Of a stretch of DNA of 64,000 nt, positions 57,435-64,000 are shown in pieces. Location: contig JAJKFJ010022002.1 of NCBI GenBank assembly GCA_027382625.1, positions 124,001 to 188,000 on the forward strand, in the 5' to 3' direction. The position numbers and the translations under genes were made by a program. The stretch is from Tetmemena sp. SeJ-2015 (lineage: Eukaryota > Ciliophora > Spirotrichea > Sporadotrichida > Oxytrichidae). The first letter of the stretch is position 1, and each line of letters starts with the position of its first letter. A model generated the notes under the pieces. It ran no database searches and was not told where the DNA came from. It saw only the letters and a list, made by a program, of their open reading frames with translations.

Positions 57435-60400
57435 TCAATTTTCAGAATGTAAATCTGACTTATCATCCTCTGATTCTACCAATTGTGAACGAGGAGGAGG
57501 TGACTGGGTGTATTTGTTGCCCTTAACTGCAGCTCTGAGTTTACAAATTCTGTCGTACTCTCTCAATTTCCACATGTCGTACTTTATAGTAACTTTTGAC
57601 TTTCTTTGCTTAATCAGATTCAGGATATCTTCATTCTTCAAATCAGCGGCCAAACTTTCCGCATCCTGTTTCTAACCGTTTCTTGTACTCACGTCCATTC
57701 CTAAGAAAAGTAGCAACTCCACAAGATCATAAAACTATTTCAAACTTCTTTCTTATATGCATGCAAACCTATATTAATCATAGTTTTGCTGCAAGATAGC
57801 TAAGTGAAGAGGAGTATTTTGAGCGTGGCCATCTCGAACTGAATTCAAGAAATCGAGTGGGTACCTCCTGCCCACTACATTTATATACACCTCCCTTACA
57901 TAGGATAATAGTACGATTTTCAAACTAGTACTGAATAAGTGCTGGTTTTTAAATTGATTTTATTAATTATATTCCTAAAATTTTACTTTACTTTACTTTA
58001 CTTTACTTTACTATATACACCTCCACGCAGTTGCCCTCCTTAAGCTGCTTGATAAATCGCTCTTTGGACTCTAAATAATGGGGAGAGCTATTTTCCTACT
58101 GCTACTTCTCATACTCGCTCTTTATGTCTCTAATTGACTCTAGTTATGAGTTGTGATAGTTAACGAATTGCTTGAGTTTCTTCTTTTGGGACTTTCTGAT
58201 CTTAAGATGAACTCGCGATATCTCAAGCTCTAAGTCTTCATGATCATCGCTCTTGTGGGGGAAGAGCATGGATGAACTCTTGGAATGCTTGTGAAGTCCT
58301 TTTATTTGATGCTGCTAAGTAAACCCACTATTTATCACAGCTTAAAATATAGGTGTACATATTAAATAGTGAAAATTAATAACCCATCTTTTCTATAAGC
58401 AATGTAAGTTGCTGATTAAAAACAGACCAAGTTAATTTACTTAATCATTTATTTTTATATTTCCAAGTTTAATGCAATAGGAATAATTTTCTTATAAAAA
58501 ACTTTTTCTCACCATATATTATAGATGAATTGAATTAAAAATGAATTGATAAAGGTTTATCTGTTGCAAGTGTGGTGCTAAGTTTCTTATTAAAATAACA
58601 TTGACTATTTGTTTCTTCTTTCTAATGAGCTCCCTTTCCTTCTTAATGTTTTCCTTCTTTCTACCAATGTTTGCCTTAGTAGCTTCTTCGCTATCGTCCT
58701 CGTCGATTACTTGCTTTATTGATTGGACATCGAAGAAGCTTGTCTTACTGCTGTTCAAGCTGTCTCTCGCCTCTTTCTCCACATTCAAATAAACCATCAT
58801 ACTTTTAATAATCTTATATGATGATATGAAATATCTTGAGTCAAACTGAGTGCGCATGCTTTTCTTCTTCCTCTCAATTGAGTCTCTCTGCTTTTGCAGT
58901 ACTATCGTCTAGTAGAGGTCTGGATCGTTCTCATCCAACTAGCTAGCTTTGAATAGCTCCTATAGTTTGGACTTTAGATTTGAAATGTAATATTCAACTT
59001 ATAAACTTGGAGGAGACTTAATGAAAATGGTTGAGTATGTTGAGAGATCTTTCCTCTTCCTTGCTCCTTCTCTGGAACTCAATTATGTCGTTCAAAGAAT
59101 ACTTCTCTTTCTCCTTTCTATTACTCTCCTTCCTTTAATTTACGGAGCTTACATCTTACTACTATGTCGTGCTAGACTGCTGACTAAGCTGCTGTTTCTA
59201 GTCGGTGGCTTGATCAGTGCTGCCGAGTCGTCTCAGGGACTTATTCTATCGCTTTAAACCTTTCAAATTAAACTCAGGTGGCAATTTCTAAGAAGAAACT
59301 AGAGGGCCTCCATCATTTATCTTAGCCAAAGGGAAGGGAGAGGCACACTTAATTGTCTTTATCTTAAGCTTTTATTAAGAAGAATCTATTTCCTAACTAT
59401 CATACAGTCGAATTCAATTTTAATAAAGGAGATATAATTCAAATCACTTGGTGGGAAAAATGCTTAAGATGCACCTAGCGTGTTATTAAGATTGCCATAA
59501 ATGAGAAGGCACAATATATATTTTGAATTAAACCATTTGCTTTTAGGAAGGTCGTGTTTGAGTAAACGTTGGCTATATTTGAATTTCTAGATTGTTTGTA
59601 ATTCTATATGATTTGCATTGTTGACTTTTGCTGACTCAGTTATTGCTGAACTTTATTAGGAAAATTAGCAGTCAAGGCCTGCTACTATTACTGCTATTCT
59701 TTTGATACTTCATTAAATTCGTAAGTTTGCTTGAACTATTTCCCAATGTCTTTCTTAACTCCCTTCTCTTGAAATTAAAATTCAGCAGTAAACTTGTCAA
59801 GGTTGACTCCCTTCCTCAGGCTATTGGCCATAGTAGACACACCCTCATCCTAATCTGAAATAATAGATTCCTCCTACTTGCCACTCAAATCATTATTCTT
59901 ATTTACAATTTGATTCAGGGCTGAAGTTCTCGACTTTTTGGTGATTGGGATATTTCTGTGAGTTGCTAGACTTTGGATTTTTTAATACTCCAAGAATTTT
60001 GTAGGTTGAATTGTTTCTACTTAAAATCTAAAGCTAAACTAAACGATAAGACATATTATCTTTGAAATAAACATTTGGAGTATATTTGCTACAACCTATT
60101 TATCTTGAATGGGTTTGAAGTAAGTATCCTGAAGTTAGCTTTCCATTTTAATAATGTCAATAACCTACATGTTGTTGTCTATTTATGATGAGTTGTCGAA
60201 GGAATTACTCTATTTCTTGTTTTCGAGATTTGTGTCAGAAATGCTTTGCTGTATGTTTGCTTTTTTAATGATTTATTTAGGCTTAAATAGCTGTGTTTAC
60301 ACTTTCTTCTCTCTGGAAGAAGACTATTTCTGCCTTGTAATTTATTGCTCCTTAATTAAGATTTTTTATCTCTCCATTTCTACCCTCCTGGCACTACTTA

Positions 60401-62217
60401 AAGCGAACTGTTACTCTTGATTTATGTTCAAAGGCAAGAAATGCTAAACCAGATACTAGCCACGACTTTATTTGTCATCATTCTTTTTAGTAGTCTGCTT
60501 CTAATTGCCAATGTCGAAGCTGGTTAAATTCTTACTGGAAATAATCTAGCCCTATCGCTTACTAAGTATAACATGAGCAGCTGGCTCTGGCGATTCAGAT
60601 ATGGTAATATTACTAGTAGGCTGTCGAGTTTGTTTACTGCTGGATTGAATTCTCGGATTACTTGTGTGCTAGTCTTATACCTCATCGTAATAAGATGGAC
60701 TGGCAATATCATTTTAATGTGATGACTACATATGAGGGGCAAATGGTGTTGTTACTTCCACCATGTTTTTTTCTTTGTGGAATTTAGGCTAACCTATTTC
60801 ATAGCTCTAAGATTTAGAGTTATCACTAAGAACCATGTTTTAAGCTGCAGAGGCTGCTTGCTCGACATCTTTAGGGATGAGAGAGTGCAACTATTTTTGG
60901 GAGGAGACTTGATTTATTCTGGGAGGGTTTGCGAAACGATTTCCATTGTTGTAAGGATCATTATAATCATATAAATATTGATCAGAAATTTTTCATTTCG
61001 GAGGATCATTACTTGAATTATTGTCAGTCCATCTTTGTAGGTGTTTTAGTTGCTACGCTTGCACCAAATACCTTGAATGCTTCCTTTTATAGTCTTTGTA
61101 TTCACCCAGAGCAGAAACTGACTTAGAATTTTACAATCTTAAAAATAAAACCATAGAGTATAATGTAAATAAGGGTGAAATATTGTTTAAATTGAGCATA
61201 TAAATCAATACAGAAGACATATTCAAAGTTCATAATTTAACTTCCATACAACTTTAGATTAAACATTTATGTTATCTTAATTAAAACTTTTACATATCTT
61301 TGAGCCTATGTGAGGAGTGGAAGTGAGATAGAGGAGTCGGCAGTTTATTATACGTTATCCTGTTTTATTGCAAAGAGTTAGTTAACTACGTCAATTGACT
61401 AGGACTTTAAATGCTTCTTCCTTTTTGGGTGATCTGTATTGTATAAAGACCATACAAATTATAGAAACAATCAAACACAATATTGATGTCTTGCTAATTC
61501 TCAGCTATAAGCAGATCTTGATTTTGTTTCTTTGTGGCACTCAAGTACCTTTACTACTCAATGCTTTTTTACAATTCCTCCAATCTAAATATGCAAAGTA
61601 ATCATCAATAGGTTAATTGAATCTAGGTTCAGTGTAGTTTTAATTTTTGAGGAGCAATTCATTGAGCGATTTCTGGTTAACTCTCTGGTGGAAGCTAGTC
61701 AGCTGATAAGACCTGTTCTATCTTTGTTGCTCCTCCTTTATCTTTTCTTTCAACAAATACTAAATGAAATGGCTTAGAAATTAATTTCTTGTCTCTGCTT
61801 TGCTTCATTGTAGAAAGTGAAATTCATATCTTCAATAAGTTATTATCTCAACTAGCCTGTTTAATCATTCTTGTCTTACTTGTTCCCATTATGAGTCTTA
61901 GAGTTTGAGCCATTATATCCTACTTCACCTTAATTATTACTTTAACTCTTGAATTCAACTGCCTATTCAGTCTACTCAGGCTGTATATGCTGCAGCTTAA
62001 TCAGCCCTTCCTTCCCAGACTGATATGCAATCAAACATGCAACAAATAAACTTGCATTAAATTGATAAGGAATACTCTGTAGAGGAGGTGTAGGATTAAC
62101 AGACAATTGAAGGTCGCTGTTATTCCTAATGGGGGAAGATTTCTAAGGAGACTAAGGTTTCTTCTGAGGAGGAGACTCTGGCTGGATAATGGACTTGCGC
62201 TGCACAATTAAATTCAT
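57435..62217 (-). CDS. Long Gln-rich protein with ankyrin repeats
   Basis: ATG 62217-62215 begins MNLIVQRKSIIQPESPPQKK. A very Gln/Asn/Ser/Lys-rich chain follows in which many glutamines are TAA/TAG (QNMVLSDNSKSQSYEIG; SNPRIQSSSKQTRQPTSNIT; NSFDNSSQIDNNMQVIDII). Then come coiled, charged regions (FQRRSKEEERSLNIL; IGRKKENIKKERELIRKK) and near the C terminus ankyrin-type sequence: GHAQNTPLHLAILQQNYD + LVELLLFLGMDVSTRNG. It ends ESEDDKSDLHSEN at TGA 57437-57435. Two IESs are well defined (57726-57776 and 57892-58011). AT-rich breaks near 61140-61330, 60010-60080, 59280-59570 and 58330-58560 are unresolved. It may be two genes; the frame is however continuous across 60150, where a shorter start could be imagined. 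Confidence 0.6.
57726..57776 (-). other. IES in ankyrin gene, pointer TATGAT
   Basis: Plus-strand ATCATA lies at 57726-57731 and 57777-57782. Removing 51 bp joins LHLAILQQNYD to LVELLLFLG, completing an ankyrin repeat. Confidence 0.88.
57892..58011 (-). other. IES in ankyrin gene, 13-bp pointer, (TTTAC)n inside
   Basis: TATATACACCTCC occurs at 57892-57904 and 58012-58024. Removing 120 bp joins LKEGNCVEVYI to NVVGRRYPLDF. The IES contains a tandem array of TTTAC units at about 57981-58011, directly abutting the second pointer. Confidence 0.9.
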
Positions 62218-62505
62218 TTTATCAGGAAACAATGTTCTACACACAAGGATAGTGATATTATTGGATCTTAATTATTATAAGTGGAAGAATTATCTGCCCT
62301 CCTCTGAAGCAATCTCCCTTTATATTTTAAGAAAATAATTTTTAAAAAAGTAAGAAAACAGCAGTACCTGTAGTAGTAGTCTTCTTATTGTCTTTAAATT
62401 TGAGATTTGTGATCTATAAATATATTCGGCAGATAAGATTTGAAGATATTGAGATGGTTAAGTTAAATTGCTAATACGCCTGAAGGTTTAATCAATCGTC
62501 ACTGC
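62218..62505. other. AT-rich spacer between minus-strand genes
   Basis: 3' side of the GST gene and upstream region of the Gln-rich ankyrin gene. No distinct motif is seen. Confidence 0.45.
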
Positions 62506-63204
62506 TCATTCTGGTTTGGTCAAAAGTGGAATGAGAGGGGCAATTGCAGCAGCATGCTGCTCTTGAATTCCCTTAACAACCTCATTAGCCTCAACTGCCT
62601 TTGCCCAGGCAGCGATGGCTGGGTAGGTTTCCCAGCTTTCACTCTAGAGAGTAAGGTTAGTGAGCTCAAAGTAAAGTTGCAAGTCAGCTATTGTAACATC
62701 GTTAGTGGCCACAAAAGTAGTGTCATATTGAGTAAGTAGCTTTTCGAAAGTCTCTAAAGTCTGCTTTTTGACTTGCTCTTGCAAATCTAGGACATCCTAA
62801 GGTATTTCCTGCTTGTGGAGCTTTTAACCTATTCTGGTCCTGAGAGAATCGATAAGTGCAGGTCTGAAGTGGAAGGAATAGTACTCAAGGAATTGGTCAA
62901 CCTTGTAGCGAGTTTGCAAGTCCTTGGGCCAGTAGGTCTCTGGGATGGAGGGCTGAGTATCGACAAGATACTTGAGGATGGCGTTGGACTCTGAGAGACC
63001 GAAATCCCCATCAGTGATGTAGGGAACCATTTGTCTTGGGTTAATCTTAGTGAATTCCTCGCCCTTTTGCTCCTTTTTAACGAGAATGTCGATGCTCACT
63101 TCTTTGTAATTAACATTTCCAGCGAGGAGAACAGCCTTGACTGAGCGAGAGGGTTGAGAAACGATATTCCAGTAGAGAGTGATGCCTTCAGTAGAGGGTT
63201 CCAT
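62506..63204 (-). CDS. Glutathione S-transferase (theta-like)
   Basis: Uninterrupted 232-residue frame from ATG 63204-63202 to TGA 62508-62506, with one TAA read as Gln (RTRIG-Q-KLHKQ). The N-terminal thioredoxin-like domain has LYWNIVSQPSRSVKAVLLA (catalytic Ser region of theta-type enzymes), NPRQMVPYITDGDFGLSES (cis-Pro and ES for glutathione binding) and AILKYLVDT. The C-terminal helical domain has the N-capping/hydrophobic-staple segment ATNDVTIADLQLYFEL and YPAIAAWAKAVEAN. Length and layout are normal for a cytosolic GST that conjugates glutathione to electrophiles. It is the only longer gene here with no IES or intron. Confidence 0.95.
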
Positions 63205-63413
63205 TTCTAAAGATTTAGTTTGTAGTTTTACCTAAAAAGTATAAGTTGATTAAAGATATATTCTTAGATACGATTTAGTCAAATATTAGCATGCAAATGT
63301 GTTTGTAAATGCCTATATTGAAGATCGATATTTAACCTGAAAGATAGTGATAAAGTTTTCAATCATGATAAAATTACTATTGCGATATATGGATATTTGA
63401 GAACTCTCAACTG
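63205..63413. promoter_or_regulatory. Divergent upstream region
   Basis: About 210 bp between the ATGs of GST (-) and the Gln-rich gene (+). It must hold both promoters; no element can be named. Confidence 0.4.
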
Positions 63414-63790
63414 ATGAGTTTTAAGAACTCCTCATCAACACATGGGCTTTTATCCTTGCCATCTGCTGCTGTTCACACTAAGTAGATAGGTAAAGGGCAC
63501 CATCAACACCGTTTTACAGATCTGAATGCCTTGAATTAGTTCAACCAAGCCCTTTTAAAAGATAACTCAGCTTCTTCTCAGCTTAATTAGGAGTCTTCCT
63601 AATATTACTAAGCTGACAGTGAGTAACTCAGATTCAATTAAGGCAACTAAGGCCGCGTTTCCAAAGACTCCTCTCAGATATGGTTCAACTAAACACAGAG
63701 TAACAGCTACCTCCAAACCACTTCCTAGCAAGTCAGTTCGCATATTAAACAAGTGAATACCTTAGCTCCCTAGATTAATCAACCACAACT
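63414..63790 (+). CDS. Start of a Gln/Ser/Asn-rich protein, 3' truncated
   Basis: ATG 63414 begins MSFKNSSSTHGLLSLPSAAV. The frame stays open for about 125 codons with 13 or more TAA/TAG codons read as Gln and no TGA (…ALNQFNQALLKDNSASSQLN…). It runs into the degraded end of the window. Predicted disordered; family not recognised. Confidence 0.65.
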
Positions 63791-64000
63791 CCAAAAAAAT
63801 TTTATCCCCGGGGGGCAATTTTTTCAACTAAAAAAAATTTTAATTAAGTTTTTTTTATCCTTTAAAAAAGAAGGAATTTCTTTTATGGGAAAAAAAAAAA
63901 TAAGCAATAAGAGAGGGGAAAATTTAAACCTTTTAAAATCTTTGGGGGGGTGAAAAAACGTGTTAAAAAACAAAACCCTTTTTTGAAGGAACAAAACTAT
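63791..64000. other. Probable low-quality contig end
   Basis: Homopolymer runs on every line (CCCCGGGGGG, A10, GGGGGGG, T8) and loss of any coding signal start abruptly at about 63795. This resembles low-quality read ends and not biological sequence. Confidence 0.65.

Noticed and set aside
59021..60420. Plus-strand hydrophobic ORFs of 78 and 88 codons
   Set aside because: They are antisense shadows of the minus-strand Gln/Lys-rich ankyrin gene.
63791..64000. Telomere or satellite at the right end
   Set aside because: The G and C runs are irregular and mixed with A/T homopolymers, with no periodic C4A4-type unit. Poor sequence quality is more likely.
1..64000. Bacterial or standard-code eukaryotic origin
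   Set aside because: Conserved proteins (XRN1, PABP, GST) contain in-frame TAA/TAG and end only at TGA, and there are introns and pointer-flanked IESs.

Overview
The window looks like germline (micronuclear) DNA of a hypotrich/spirotrich ciliate of the Oxytricha-Stylonychia type. Three things show this. (1) Every convincing reading frame uses TAA and TAG as sense codons (they fall where glutamine is expected) and ends only at TGA. (2) Genes are interrupted both by ordinary short GT...AG introns and by short segments that are not GT...AG, but are bounded by a 4-13 bp direct repeat. Deleting the segment plus one repeat copy restores frame and conserved protein sequence. These are internal eliminated segments (IESs) between macronuclear-destined segments (MDSs), and the repeats are pointers. 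(3) At least one gene is scrambled: its MDSs lie on both strands and apart from each other. Because TAA/TAG are sense and IESs break the frames, standard-code ORFs show only shards of the genes. Most gene spans below are therefore loci from start codon to TGA that contain IESs and introns.

Layout. 0-6.2 kb: a small unknown protein, then a long XRN1-type 5'-3' exoribonuclease (+) with at least six IESs. 6.2-16 kb: a large Gln/Asn-rich HEAT-repeat gene in three separated blocks. The 5' block (14.1-16.0 kb) and the middle block (10.6-12.3 kb) are on the minus strand, and the 3' block (6.2-7.2 kb) is on the plus strand, joined by an 11-bp pointer. An ankyrin-repeat gene (7.7-10.5 kb, +) lies between two of its blocks. 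The 1.86-kb gap between the other two holds coding sequence for two further loci. 16-24.4 kb: an orphan N-terminal segment, a non-coding stretch and a very large unrecognised gene (+). 24.5-33.9 kb: a membrane-anchored thioredoxin/PDI protein (+), katanin p80 (-), an NFRKB/INO80-type protein (+) and a poly(A)-binding protein with four RRMs and an MLLE domain (+). 34.2-38.9 kb: unrecognised charged, low-complexity proteins (+). 39.2-40.6 kb: a protein with a likely N-myristoylation signal (-). 40.8-52.5 kb: three consecutive minus-strand histidine-kinase-related genes, two of them tandem paralogues. 53.3-54.5 kb: a 1.22-kb element with 383-bp terminal inverted repeats and a GC-rich core. 54.8-63.2 kb: an outer-dynein-arm-docking-like coiled-coil protein, a long Gln-rich ankyrin protein and a glutathione S-transferase, all minus. 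63.4-63.8 kb: the start of a Gln-rich plus-strand gene. The last ~200 bases are homopolymer-rich and look like a poor-quality contig end.

The genes do not form an operon-like pathway. They are ordinary eukaryotic functions (mRNA decay, translation, chromatin, microtubule severing, ciliary motor docking, signalling) lying side by side in the germline. In this kind of ciliate they would normally be cut apart into separate small somatic chromosomes. I saw no telomere repeats, tRNA, rRNA or CRISPR array.
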